64,000 nt of DNA from Odontocerum albicorne (GCA_949825065.1 OX463863.1:15546345-15610344); one strand, 5' to 3'; shown: positions 29,722 through 41,155, counted from the first letter of the stretch. The notes: a model not told the origin generated them from the sequence alone. Numbers and translations: made by a program.

Positions 29722-30536
29722 ATGTCTGAAGTTATGAAGTTAGGAAAAGGAAGAGCATTGTGTGTACAAACTACAGAAGTGGTTTTGAATGTTTATAATT
29801 ACATCAAGAAATGACGGGACACTAGTGAGGAGGTAAATATTCATGATTTTTATTTATTCTTCAGCGAATCCCCTTATGGTAGGAGTAGTTAAAAATTTTA
29901 CCCATTTTCAAAAGCCCATTTCAAAGGGATCCTGTTTCATTATTGTACATGCTGGAAGTGAAAAAGGTTTCATACTCATATACAAATCTCACCAAAAAAC
30001 TGGAGACTACCATGATTACATGAACTACGACAACTATCAGAAATGGCTTACAGAAAAACTTATTCCCAACTTAGAACCGAGATCTGTGGTGGTAATGTAT
30101 AACGCTTCATACCATAATAAAGTAGTGAATCCTGCACCAACATCAAATTCCAAGAAGGCCGATATGATTCAATGGCTGACTCAGAGGAGTATCCATTTTT
30201 CAAGTGAAATGCTTAAGCCAGAATTTAATAGGTTAATCTTAAGACACAAAAATGTATTCAAGGTATCCGCCATCGATAGGTTATTTCAGAATAATGGACA
30301 CGATGTTTAACGGCTTCCACCCTACCATCCAGATCTCAATCCAATAGAAAAGGTTTGAGCTTGTGGGCTCTAGAAATACTGATATAACGTTGAGTTCTGT
30401 CGAAAGGTTGGTCAAAGAGAAGGTTTCTTTGATTTGGAGCGACGAGTGGAGTAATGTTTGCCGGCATGTATGGTACAGGAAACGGAAAACCAATACTGGG
30501 AAAATGAAGTATGTTAGCTGTGGACAGTATTACTGA
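29722..30536 (+). pseudogene. Broken Tc1-like transposase (copy B)
   Basis: The same element as 8759-10300, duplicated with the unit. Exon 1 starts at 29722 and keeps the same in-frame TGA. The first part of exon 2, including the first catalytic Asp, is deleted (sequence jumps near 29910). The frame 29843-30310 then reads KGSCFIIVHAGSEKG, followed by VVMYNASYHNK where the expected Asp of VIDNASYH is replaced (ID to MY), and NPIEKV near 30345. It cannot be active. Confidence 0.75.
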
Positions 30537-31351
30537 TCTCAATCAATTTTTAATAAATATCGATGCAAGCGACGATTAATTGGTCTTAGTATTTATAAGT
30601 GTTGTGTTCTCTTTGCATATTGAATAAATTAATTGATTTTACATTGACCATTTATTTCATTATTGTCATTAGGTACATACCTCAATCTGATATTATATTA
30701 TTATTATGGTAAGTAAGTATTTTATTGGAATAGAAAATATCAGAGAGACAATATTTAAAAATATATAATAATATATTACAAAATAGATTAAATATAGTTA
30801 TACTAGACTAGCAGTGCAAACTATCGTGAAACCCACTCTACTTAACATCAATTAACTGTTCCTGGGGAATCACTTTATATTGCGGAAAATAAAAACACTT
30901 ATGTGGAACAGTACACAAAAATAGGAATATATTTTCTCCTGTCTAAATGCAAATATCAAAGAAACTGTGCTGAAGTACGTGGGTACACTTTTGAAGTGTT
31001 GAATTGTCGCCACGAAAATTCAAATATCCAAGGAAACTCGCATTTTTTAACGGGAACGCTAAATAATTTGTTGCTTCTAGTTTTAAGATTATTTAAACAC
31101 ACTTTTAACCAAAATAAGACGCAAAAGTGAAACAATGTCAACTAAACAAAATGCATGACGAGCTTTGTTAATAATATCGATTAAAATATAAAACAGTGAA
31201 CATTACCTCGGAATCAAGGTATTGAGGAAATCGGTTACAGTACAGCATCAATATTACAGGGACACTGTGTCTCTCTCAAATACTGTCAGTTGCTGTGAAG
31301 TCTTACAAAGGAAGGAATGCACGCAAATGATGCCACGAAGTAAAATGTCAT
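30537..31351. other. Noncoding spacer of unit B
   Basis: Matches 10301-11114 of unit A. No gene is supported. Confidence 0.5.
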
Positions 31352-31522
31352 TTTCTTCTTCCTGAATAGTGGCCGTGCACTCCTATATATGAAGGAGTAT
31401 ATGCCAGTGTCAAGTGATGCAAATGTCATTTTAACAGCTCAAATTTATCTACACCATAGATAAAATTGTTCGTCTTGAATAGCCGTGAGCTCTTATACGT
31501 GAAGGAGTATACGCCAGTGACT
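31352..31522 (-). repeat. Two tandem copies of the hairpin retroposon
   Basis: Counterpart of 11115-11378. Copies are near 31352-31466 and 31467-31522, with TGGCCGTG, an ACTCCT/AGGAGT fold-back and TATRCGCCAGTG. Unit A has three copies, unit B two. Confidence 0.6.
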
Positions 31523-31794
31523 AAGTTAATGGACTAATGTAATGGTGCTCATTAAAACCAGGTTCATTTGTACTTCCACTTGGAAAAATATATTCTTTGA
31601 GATCTTCCTGAGGGTTGTCTCATATAAGGACCTCTTTTACTATCAATTCTTATACATTCTCAAATCATTGCATCACAACGTTCTTCCTTCTCTCTTGAGG
31701 GTTTATACATTATTGCAAATATTCACTACTAAATAAAACCCCAAGAAATCTCTTTTCACACTTTTGATACTTAACAGCCCTTACCTTTTAACAA

Positions 31795-32148
31795 AGGTAG
31801 ACGTTATAAAGGTGTGAAAAAGAATGAAGTGGCAATGGGCCGGACATGTAGCCAGAATGTCAGACTCCATCGGGACATCCGAAATAATCCAATCGTACCC
31901 AAGAGGCATAAAGAGGCCCAGAAGAAAACCGAAAGTTCGCTGGATAGATAAAATCAGGAAGCATCACATGGCATTAGCGAGCAAGGAACCGAACTATTTG
32001 GAGTCAACTTGGGGAGACCTTCATCCAGCAGTGGATCGACCCTGGTTGTGTATCGGTAGTGGATCGACAATGATGATGACCTTTCTCTCTCTCTCTTTTT
32101 GAATAATGGCCGTGAACTCCTATATATGGAGGAGTATACGCCATGATG
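31795..32148 (+). mobile_element. 3' end of a LINE with target duplication
   Basis: A 12-bp duplication ACCTTTTAACAA flanks it (31783-31794 and 32149-32160). The empty site is intact in the other two block copies (15989-16000 and 48931-48942). It encodes the extreme C-terminus of a LINE ORF (WAGHVARMSD, KRPRRKPKVRWIDKIR, HPAVDRPW) and ends with TGATGATGA. A second retroposon is nested inside at 32085-32142. Confidence 0.85.
32085..32142 (-). mobile_element. 58-bp nested hairpin retroposon
   Basis: Flanked by a 12-bp duplication ATGATGACCTTT (32073-32084 and 32143-32154). On the minus strand it reads GGCGTATACTCC, a hairpin, CACGGCCATTATTC and then an A5(GA)n tail. This defines the insertion unit of the dispersed hairpin repeat. 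Confidence 0.75.
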
Positions 32149-32160
32149 ACCTTTTAACAA

Positions 32161-33499
32161 TAAGTGTCAGTCAAATTATTTCCTAATGTCAGCTTTCATA
32201 GAAATGTGACAAATTTATCTATGAGCTTTAAAAAATATGTTTAATTAGATAAATTGTACTTTTTAATTACAAAATTATTACGTCAAAACTAATATTAATT
32301 CTATCTTTGTGACAATGTAGGATTTTTAAAGAATTATTAATTTTTTTAAATTATAATTTTGTCCAAGTTGTTTGTTTCTCAAACAATATTTAACTGACAA
32401 ATAATTATTTGAAATCATTAGGAATATAAAAAAAAATAATAAGTTAAGTATTTTCAGGAAACTCATTCTCAGTAAATACAAAATTAAATATCATATATTA
32501 TTTATGTAAAATTTTAAAACATGATTTATATTAAAAAAAAATGAATCTTGACCCTTTAAGACCCGATCAAATTTAAGACAATCTTACCCAATATACAGCT
32601 TGATTTTTTAAGAATTTTGATGAAAGGGAAGTGTTTACGTAATAACTCTGATTAAAGGGAAATTTTACAAAAAAAAAACTCATTAAAGGGAAGAGTTTAC
32701 TAAAATTGCTATAAATATTAGGAATATTGTAATGAAACTTCTGTGCTTGTTATATTATCGATTGCCTCACAATGCGCCACATGCTCGCCTGCAAACACTT
32801 GCTTGTTAAGACCTGTTGAACTGAATCACTGATCAGTTGTATTTTTTGTGTACATTGGAATATAAAGTAATCACTACGACTTTAATTCCGAGTTATTTAA
32901 CACTTCATTTTAAATACAATCTGTAGGGTTTATTACCAGACGGCAATCTCTTCCAACCAATCACTAAACAAAGTACAATGTCTTTAACTCATCCAATGCT
33001 GAGAATACGCCTGACGTGTCCATGTGAACATCTGCTTCATGCTCAGAACACGCGCGGCGTATCCATGACTAAATATTGTTAGTGTATTACATCAGCATAC
33101 GATATTCGTTCATTACTTTGGAAGATTCCATCGCATTCGGACGTTTTCGCATTGTAAAGTTGAGTTTACACCCGCAGTTGTAAATAATATTTGTTCTAGT
33201 TTTTAGTCCATTTGTTTTCATTGTGGCATTATTTTTAGAGACTTGATAATAATATTAATTGGACTATTTCTCTAGCGCTGTTTTGTGAAAAGGTCACTGC
33301 AAGGGATATTTATTGTAGATATATTTTGTTTATGTTTTCTAGTTATTTTCAATGTTGAATGAGTGACATAGTGAATTGTGAGCAAAAAGAAGGGCCTTTT
33401 GCAAAATATATTATAGTTATTTGTGTACATAGTGATATTTAGTATCATATAAGTTTCTTTTTGATTTTACGAAAAAAATACATTTACTTACCTTGAAAA
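32161..33499. other. Noncoding duplicate of 16000-18083
   Basis: Matches the A block but lacks the palindromic element region (about 16590-17340). No gene is supported. Confidence 0.6.
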
Positions 33500-34283
33500 A
33501 TGGATCGCCTGTCGAGCTCTAAAAGACAAAGGATTGAGGATGATATGGATGATTCATTTAGTGGCGTTAATGATGAGGAATTCACCATCATCGAGGATGA
33601 TTCTGAATTTGAGTCAGATATTGAAAATGATGACAATATTCAAATTCAAACTGTTTCACAAACATCTAGAACATCAGACGTTAGCTCTACGCAATGGTCG
33701 AATATAAAAAAACAACTAGCCTCTACACCATTTTCAAAAATACCCAGGCTGAAAATTGAGATGTCAAGTAAAGAACCGATAGATTATTTTGATTACATTT
33801 TCAATGAAGATTTATACAACCTCGTGATAAGCCAAACCAAATTGTATGAAATTTGTAAGTATTGTCCAAATCAGAAGGTGATACAAGCAGAATCACGCGA
33901 TGGAAAAATGTCACTATAGTTCAGAAATTCTAGGATGAGTCCTGTGATAGCTCACAAATTTGCCCCAATACAACCTTGTAACGATGTTCAGTAATTTTAA
34001 TTATTTTACCAACTTTAATATAAGCCTCAATTCTAGTAAATAGCAAGTTATTTAGGGAATACATTACATAAGGTTGTATTGGGCCAAATTTGTGAGCTGT
34101 GGATCATCAGATGAAGAGTTAGGTGGCAAAAGCCACACTAATAAAGTCGTTAAGAAATTGCTGGAGGGGTAGATGGGAGTCGGATTTTCAATTTACATGA
34201 ATAATTTCTATAATAGTGTTCCTCTAATTTACATGGATAATTTCTATAATAGTGTTACATGGATAATTGCTATAATAGCTCTC
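33500..34283 (+). pseudogene. Truncated piggyBac-like transposase (copy B)
   Basis: The N-terminal frame 33500-33919 matches 18084-18515 with few changes (MDRLSSSKRQR start, acidic DDSF region). It carries the same MITE. A deletion then removes the MITE's right end together with the transposase centre, including the first catalytic Asp. Sequence resumes at GGATCATCAGATGAAGAG (34101). The second-Asp segment (MDNFYNS coding) is tandemly triplicated at 34188-34283. It cannot be active. Confidence 0.8.
33919..34100. mobile_element. MITE remnant, right end deleted
   Basis: Matches 18501-18682. The left TIR is intact next to TA. The right TIR stops at GTGAGCTGT, where it joins piggyBac sequence. 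Confidence 0.75.
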
Positions 34284-36117
34284 TAAGAGGGAAAATACAC
34301 TTTGTTTAAACTCAATATATAGTGTTTAAACTCAATATTTTCTCAATATTATAGTCAATTTGATGTTTTTTTATAGAGCAACTTATAACATTGTTAATAA
34401 TTGTAACAAAATATTAGATACAATTGGATAAAAAACACATCTGCTAGAAACACAAGAACCTTTTTATAATTCAAGTCTGTCAATAAGAATTTAGTAATGA
34501 CATTTGCATGTTGTAATTCATCAATTGTGAGAATTGGGCAGCTTCATGTCTAGTTTGATATTTTTAATACAGACGTTGGTTAGTTCAGGAGGTTCCTTCT
34601 CCAGCATTACCTCAATCGTAGGTCACCTTTGCCACATTGTTTGTAAAACAGTTATGAATAACCAAAGATTTATAGTTAACTAATTACCAATTGACTAACG
34701 TTAGTAAACTGGCGATGTTTGCTCGTGTCCATACCGTCACGAAAATATGTGGATTCGAGGCTTTCCAATGTAATAACATGCCTTTTTTTGAGTTTGTCAT
34801 ATTTTTTCTTTTGTTATAGTACACAAGCATCAAACATCGAAAAAACAACTTGTTTTATTCCATCTATAAAATGGCGTAAATAAAACTTCTCAACCGATGC
34901 GCTAAATAATTACTTTTCATATTGAAATGAAGTTTCCAACAAAAGTTTGTCCGTTAATTAGAAAAATAATAAGTCATGATTCGTATTTTTCACCATTTTC
35001 AGGGTCACGTTATTGACTTTTGGTAATGAATTCTACTGTTACGAGTAATTTGAAAAACCGTGTTATGGAATCATAATAATACGTAATGATTTTCGCCAAA
35101 AAGAATTTATGAATATCAACAATTTGAAATTTTCCACGCAAATCACAGATCCAAGTTTGCTCTTTAAACAGTGCTATATAAACTATTCTAAATGAATATT
35201 ATTCATTTATAATACAAGGGTACATATTCTAAAATATATTTATGTTGTAAAAATATATTTTTTTTGTTTTTTTGTTGTTTAAAATAAATATTTATCACGA
35301 ACGTCCGAATCGTAAATATATCTCGGCACTAGATAGACAATTATATTTTTTTCTCGTAGCACTCTCAGGGTTAAACAGTGCTATATAAACTGTCCTTTTA
35401 TTATTATTACTATCCACATAGTAGTTAGACCCGGTAGCGAGACCACAAATAGGACGATCGATGGATTATGCGCCGACAAGTGGTTTAATTCTCGCCTCCC
35501 ATTATATCTAAAGATTCAATATCAAAATATCTCAAGATTATTATCGTAAGTATGGGATTTTGATTGTTCTTTTGATATAAAATATTCTTTTATTATACCT
35601 TCAATTATTTCACAATTTTGAAAATTAATTTATCAAAACTGTTGAATTATTGTTTATAATATTGTTATCAAGTGCACTACCAAATAAAAACCTGTCATAC
35701 ATTATCATATTTATACTACGTGTGCAAACATAAATATAGTACGTGACCATGTCAGTATCAAATGAGTGACGATTATTCAATTCATACGTGTTGGCTGCTC
35801 ATAAAAGAATGTACATATTTTTTTAAATTAATTTTACAATTTAATATGTTATATCTTAATATTGCATCAATATGTCGACAAAACTTTACTAAACTTACAT
35901 TTTTTACAATAAGAAAAAATAGCCGCGATATTCCCAGGCGTTGCGAAATGCCACGTAAATTCAAACTGTTTCTGTTTTGATCGTGTAATTCGTAATTTGA
36001 TTTTTTTTGTGAAATTTGATCCCTTGAATTTCGAATCCATGAACTTATACTGTAATTGTTTTATTGAATATTTTTTTCTGAAATAGTTATCTTTATATTT
36101 AAGATTTATTTTCAACA
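34284..36117. other. AT-rich region, no gene seen
   Basis: No supported coding frame. ACAGTGCTATATAAACT occurs twice (near 35169 and 35374). Part of the 13-kb stretch not shared with the other units. Confidence 0.5.
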
Positions 36118-36375
36118 ATGGGACAGCTCTTATCAGATGAATTTGATCCAAATGACCCTTTTAGTGTATTATCTCCAGAATTCGAAGAAAGTAGTATTTA
36201 CGAAGATGTCGAAAAAGACAGTGTTCTTTGCGGATATTCAAGCTTGTCTGAATCCAGTTTCAATACTGTATCGTCAGTTAGTGAATTTTTCGACGCAAGT
36301 TATGGTAATTTGGATTCAATCTATGGACACAATCGGAAAGCTATGATTGGTCAATTCGGACATGATCTTTTTTGA
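36118..36375 (+). CDS. Small acidic Ser-rich ORF, hypothetical
   Basis: 85 codons from an ATG in context ACAATGG: MGQLLSDEFDPNDPFSV at the start, then many Ser, Glu and Asp, ending GQFGHDLF. No domain recognised. The acidic style resembles N-termini of some insect transposases, including the piggyBac copies here, but I cannot tie it to one. It may be a chance frame. Confidence 0.25.
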   Translation: MGQLLSDEFDPNDPFSVLSPEFEESSIYEDVEKDSVLCGYSSLSESSFNTVSSVSEFFDASYGNLDSIYGHNRKAMIGQFGHDLF

Positions 36376-36779
36376 TTGGTTTGAAGCCTGGACAAGATTC
36401 TTTTTGAAAAAAAATACTGGTTTTTTATTATGATTGTAAAATGATTTATGTGCTTTTTTCATTTAAATGAAAATGTTAAAAGGATCTGTACCATCGATAA
36501 GAAGAAATCTGCTTTATCAACTTATTTTTTGTATCCAATGGACTTAATCTTTTTTTAATGTTACCTCCTCAAATAAGATAACTACTGGCTCTCAATTTTA
36601 CCTCCCGCCATCCATCTGGAAGACTCTGGAGCAAATAGACAACAGTCGATCACTGATAAATAAATAACAGTGTGTATGGATGGAATGTGATGTAAAAAAA
36701 CAGGCATACCATATTGTGGGTGACTCAACAGTGGGGTTGTCTGGCTTTTCCCTACCTCGGAAGGAATAATGAATATAGG

Positions 36780-37525
36780 TTTATTGATTGCAACATAGCA
36801 TGTACATTTCCAAAAGTTACAAAGCTCTCGTGGTAAGTGATGATTCGTTGTGTAAATAACACAGATTTAAAAGTATCAATTCTTGGTAGTATGATAATCT
36901 TTTGAAGATCAGCTGAAACACACAGAGAATCGGGATAAACATCGGCTGCATCTTTTTGGTAGGCTTCCCTCGCAGCATCAGCTCATTGTTTGTGTGTTAT
37001 AAAATAAACACAAATGTCCCGATCATCTGGCATACAATGTTCTTTATGAAGTGTGTAATGCTCACATTCCTCATGCCCCAATTTGGTAAAATGTAATTTC
37101 ATCTCCTTGAACACATTTCTATGTGCATCATACGAGCACTTCAGATGCGGATGTTTCATTATGAAATCTTGATGCACCAAAGTTACACTAATGTCACTTG
37201 GCAAGTAACGAATATGGGGAGCATGCTCCCTTCTATAATGAGAAATTGAAGGGTGAAAAAGTTCAATATGTGCAGAAGTTGGGACCTTGCCTATTTTATT
37301 ACCTGCTGCTTGTGAACCTCGTCCATCTTTGAATATGGTGAATGAATATAGAGGCGTTTTCTTTTGTATCCTGTACAAAACAGAATTTACCGTGATCCCC
37401 AAAGTTGTTAAAAAAAAACTTACAAACATGTGGCAGGGTATTTTGCTCATCTGTAAAATACTTCAAAGTGATTTTTTTTAAGATAGCCTGTTTTTTTACT
37501 GGTTTACATTGACAGTTTGCTAACA
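36780..37525 (-). pseudogene. Degraded transposon-type ORF (VDLQK-like family)
   Basis: Pieces on the minus strand in three frames. Near 37500-37410: CQCKPVKKQAI and LPHVCKFFF. Frame 36983-37450: FFLTTLGIT, HPSISHYRREHAP, RYLPSDIS and FTKLGHEECEHY. Another frame 36990-36790: DSLCVSADLQKIIILPRID and ITYHESF. The order and motifs (HYRREHAP, YLPSDI, KLG-EEC-E, DLQK) match a family of insect transposon-derived proteins I know from predicted proteomes, possibly DUF7869-like. The family name is uncertain. Two frameshifts make it dead. A mariner lies directly upstream. Confidence 0.5.
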
Positions 37526-37527
37526 TA

Positions 37528-38683
37528 CGAGGGTGGTCCCATAAGTACCCGACCTGACGTATAGATGGCGGTTGTTGCTTTAAAAAATTACTATGGTAGA
37601 AAGTACTAAACTTATAAAGCTTAAGTTTCAAGTTTTAAGACGCTACGTTGTTTAGTATTTGTTTGGCAGCCATCAATAGTGAAGTCCAACCAATATCAAA
37701 GCCGAGCTAGATTCTACTCTGGGGGAGTCTGCTCCTTCGTTTACAACAGTAAATTATTGGATGGCAGAGTTTGAACGAGGCCGTACGAGCTGCCATGACG
37801 AACATCGCAGTGGTCGACCAAATGAGGTGACCACGCCAGAAATGGTAAATAAAATCCACAAAATGGTATTGGATGACCGTCGATTGAAAGTGCGCGAACT
37901 AGCAGACATGGTAGGCATTTCAAAAAGTGCTGTACATCGCATATTGACTGAAAATTTGGACATAAGAAAGCTGTGCGCAAGATGGGTGCCGCGTTTGCTC
38001 ACAATGGAACAAAAACAGCGTCGTGAGGATGTTTCAATCGAGTCTTTGGCGATGTTTCACAGCAATAAAGCCGAGTTTTTGCGTCGATTCATAACCATGG
38101 ATGAAACATGGGTCCATCACTTCACACCTGAGACGAAGCAACAGTCAAAACAATGGACTGAAAGGGGAGAATCGGCTCCAAAAAAGGCGAAGACAGTTCC
38201 ATCTGCAGGCAAGGTCATGGCGTCAGTTTTTTGGGATGTGCGTGGGATAATTTTCATTGATTATCTTCAAAAAAGAAAAACAATCAACGGCGAGTATTAT
38301 GCGAACTTATTGCAGCGTTTGTATGATGAAATCAAGAAAAAACGGTTGTTACATCAAGAAAATGCACCAGTTTACACATCCGTTATCGCGGTGGCCAAAA
38401 TCAATGAATTAAAGTTCGAATTGCTTCGTGTGGTTGATGGTGGATCTGTGGTTGATCTGTTGATCAAGAGGTTAATCTGTGGTTGATCGAGCGCCTCAAA
38501 ATAATCTCCAATTATTTTGAGGCGCTCGATGGTTCTCACTATAAACAGGGTATTGAAGCTATTGAACATCGCTGGGAAAAGTGTGTCGAGCTGAAAGGAG
38601 ACTATGTTGAGAAATAAAAATGTTTTTTCCCAAATTTGTTGTGTTTTCTTTGTTAGATCGGGTACTTTTGGGACTACCGTTTG
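37528..38683 (+). mobile_element. Mariner element with internal deletion scar
   Basis: TA-flanked (37526-37527, 38684-38685), with imperfect terminal inverted repeats of about 28 bp (outer parts GAGGGTGGTCCCATAAGTAC and AAACGGTAGTCCCAAAAGTA). The transposase frame 37761-38486 includes an HTH (VRELADMVGISKSAVHRIL), WVPRLLT, DETWVHHFTPETK (first catalytic Asp), and LLHQENAPVYTS, where the second Asp of the usual HQDNAP is Glu. A segment after KFELL is deleted and replaced by scrambled sequence. The C-terminal KQGIEAIEHRWEKCVEL follows to 38618. The third Asp motif is lost, so it is inactive. The true start lies upstream near 37650 in another frame. Confidence 0.85.
38486..38530. repeat. Perfect 20-bp inverted repeat in mariner scar
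   Basis: ATCGAGCGCCTCAAAATAAT, a 5-bp loop CTCCA, then the exact reverse complement. The right arm is normal transposase sequence; the left arm is an inverted copy at the deletion junction. Confidence 0.95.
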
Positions 38684-38725
38684 TATAAAAAAAACAACAC
38701 AAAATACCACACTCAAGAGCTCATA

Positions 38726-39903
38726 CGAGGGTTGCTACTTAAGTTTAGAGAGAGACAGGTATAAACAAATATTTATCATCGAAAATGGCTTTATTGTTTT
38801 TCAAAATACTTTCCACGAAGATCAATATACTTTTGCATGCGTTTGAACCAATTTTCAAGCACTTTTCTATTCCAAAGGAGGTAACTTCAAAACAAGCGTT
38901 TTGAACGCATCAACCGCTTCTTCAGGAGTCGAAAAACGTTGACCTCGTAATTTATTTTTGATATTCGGGAATAAAAAGAAGTCATTGGGTGCCAAATCAT
39001 GGCTGTATGGCGGATGACCCATTGATTTGATGTTTTGAGTGCTCAAAAAGTCACTTGTTTGAGCCGATGTGTTAGAGCTCGCATTATCGTGGTGGAGAAT
39101 GATCCGTCTTCGGCGGTTGGTTTTCCTCATTTCTCCGAACACTTCTGGCAAACAAATGGTGGTGTACCATTCAGAATCGACCGTACGACGTACCACTTAA
39201 GGCACTGTTGCGACATGACCATTTATACTGAAGAAATAAACATTTGCTTTGAAGTGCTTCGTGGGCGAACAACTTTTGTTGGATTTGGTTCGTCTTGAAA
39301 GACCCATACAGTCGACTACTGTTTAGTTTCTAGCTCATATGCATAGATTCATGATTCGTCGCCTGTCACGATCTTATAGACGTCTTTTGAAGCACCGCGA
39401 TCGAGTTTTTTAACATTTCTTTGGACCAATCGACACGAGGCTTTTTTTGAGCGATTGTCAAATTATGCGGTATCCAATGCGAACAAATCTTTTTGACGGC
39501 CAAATGTTCATGCAATATTGAATGTATGCCAGTGGAACTAATGCCTAAACATGCCTCAATCTCAAGATGTCACATGACGATCTTGCAATATCAGTTCACG
39601 CACAGCATCGATGTTTTCTGGCACAACAACCGATTTTGGACGACCTTCACGAAATTCATCCTGGAGCGAACTACTACCACGATTGAATTCGGAAAACCAG
39701 CAAAACACGGCCCGGGATGGTGCTTCATCACCAAAAGTCGAAACGAGTTGATCGGCACACTGTTGTTGAGTTAGTCAATGTCGAAAATCATAAAAAACCA
39801 TCGCACGAAAATGTTCATGATTTAATTCCATTTTTGGCCGAGATAAATTTTCAAGTCACTGTAAACAACACAAATAGCACTTGTATGACAAAACTTTCTG
39901 AGC
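38726..39903 (-). mobile_element. Degraded mariner (relative of 22015 copy)
   Basis: Starts after TA (38724-38725). The flank ACTCAAGAGCTCATA is the same as at the 22015 copy, so both sit in copies of the same host repeat. The C-terminal frame 38867-39196 has ILHHDNASSNTS (second Asp) and SHDLAPNDFFLFPN (third Asp). The N-terminal half to about 39830 survives only in broken frames (MELNHEHFRAM start). The right TA is mutated. Inactive. Confidence 0.75.
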
Positions 39904-40105
39904 ACGTATACCATTAAAAACGTCAAACTTTACGACGCTGATGTCATATTTGTCCCGGAGAGGATGTGTTTTGCTTGTAATTGTTTAACAATAGCTGGTA
40001 TTTTGATTTTTCTTTTCCTTTCTGTACCTCGTTTTGTCAGAGATGGAAGTTAGTTAATTTTGTACAGAAGAGTCAGATCCCCAAGTATTATAATAATAAC
40101 TGGGT
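39904..40105. other. Short spacer, nothing recognised
   Basis: No feature supported. Confidence 0.4.
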
Positions 40106-40495
40106 TCAACGTCCAACAACTTTCCCGTTGGTACATCCGATGTACACCTTATCGCAGTCGTTGCAGGGAATTTCGTAGACCCCTTGAAGTTCATTGTCCA
40201 CTCTGTCAACCGGATGGGGCAGTGACTCATCATTCTTTTTGGATACGAGTACATCTAAAAATGGTAGCGAGTCGTTCTGCTCCATCTCCATGGTGAATTT
40301 AATTGAGGAGTGTAACGAGTTGATGTGCTGTAGGAACTCCTCAAGATTTTCTTTTCCATGGGGCCAGATGGCAAACGTGTCATCCACGTATCTTTTGTAG
40401 AAATATGGTTTGTACTTAGTCTTTTAGAAAACTTCTTGTTCAAAATACATAAGAAAGATGTCTGCAATCACGAGACTTAAAGGGCTGCCCATTGG
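40106..40495 (-). pseudogene. Penelope-like RT fragment joined to GIY-YIG start
   Basis: Minus frame with one internal TAA. PMGSPLSLVIADIFLMYFE (RT motif B), then YVDDTFAIWPHGKENLEEFL (motif C catalytic YVDD), LPFLDVLVSKKN, and after an apparent deletion GVYEIPCNDCDKVYIGCT, the start of the GIY-YIG endonuclease. Penelope-like elements carry exactly this RT plus GIY-YIG pair. The endonuclease body and RT N-terminus are missing. Confidence 0.8.
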
Positions 40496-40500
40496 TGAAC

Positions 40501-40612
40501 GAAACCATAAATTTGATTAAAAACAACCTTAATTTCTCAGATGACATTATCGATTTAATTTCACACTGTTTAAATGATACGTTTTTTCTTTACAACAATA
40601 CGTATTATAAAC
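40501..40612 (+). pseudogene. Inverted Penelope-like RT fragment
   Basis: Plus frame ETINLIKNNLNFSDDIIDLI and NDTFFLYNNTYYKQ. This corresponds to the RT part that normally precedes motif B (variable-F-x-Y-K-Q). It abuts the minus-strand fragment head to head at about 40496-40500, so one element copy has been inverted or two copies joined. Confidence 0.6.
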
Positions 40613-41155
40613 AGCTTCTCAATTGAGAATTTTCAGTGCCCCAGTAGCGGCTATTCTGTTTATTATCAAAGCCAGCTAAGTGGAAATGTGCTTGGTCACT
40701 CATGATGACTTTTTGTGGTCGTCTATACCGACCTGTAAAACCCAAACACTCTAATCTAGCCGCCATTTATGGTAATTTGCCTGTAGCTCTTGTGTCAATT
40801 AAATTTTATACGTTTAAAAATTTAAATCATTTTTGATAATTTTTAACAAACATGATGGAGACATTCTCAATTCTTGGGCACGGCGTCTATGAGAGATGGA
40901 CGGACGTTCAGCAACACTCTGCCTCACTGCATCAATATTTTCTGGCGTACGTTGGCTACGTTGTCGCCCAGACTTTGCTTTATCTCCCAGTGTATGCAAA
41001 TTTTCAAAATTATTCATTACACGCTGAATGGTTGACTTGCTTGGCACATTTAAACCAAAAAAATTCCGCAATTTTCTTTGCGTATTCACAATTGAACAAT
41101 TATTTAAATAAAATGTTTTAATAACTTCAACACGTTGTTGCGGAGTTAGATGCCT
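40613..41155 (-). pseudogene. Mariner-like fossil with N-terminal HTH
   Basis: The minus frame 41155-40814 reads LTPQQRVEVIKTFYLNN, then VPSKSTIQRVMNNFE and QRTPENIDAVRQSVAERPS, the HTH arrangement of DUF4817-type transposable-element proteins. After a stop, other frames give KVIMSDQAHFHLAGF (expected D-E replaced by D-Q) and NKQNSRYWGTENSQL. The C-terminal half is absent. It directly follows exon 2 of the two-exon gene at 41162 in the same frame, separated by one TAA. Confidence 0.7.

Noticed and set aside
30903..31130. 75-codon plus frame, partly conserved near 10668
   Set aside because: The frame is broken in the other copy, so conservation is that of duplicated noncoding DNA.
35762..36151. 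Overlapping small frames on both strands
   Set aside because: AT-rich chance frames without domain, splice structure or duplicate.
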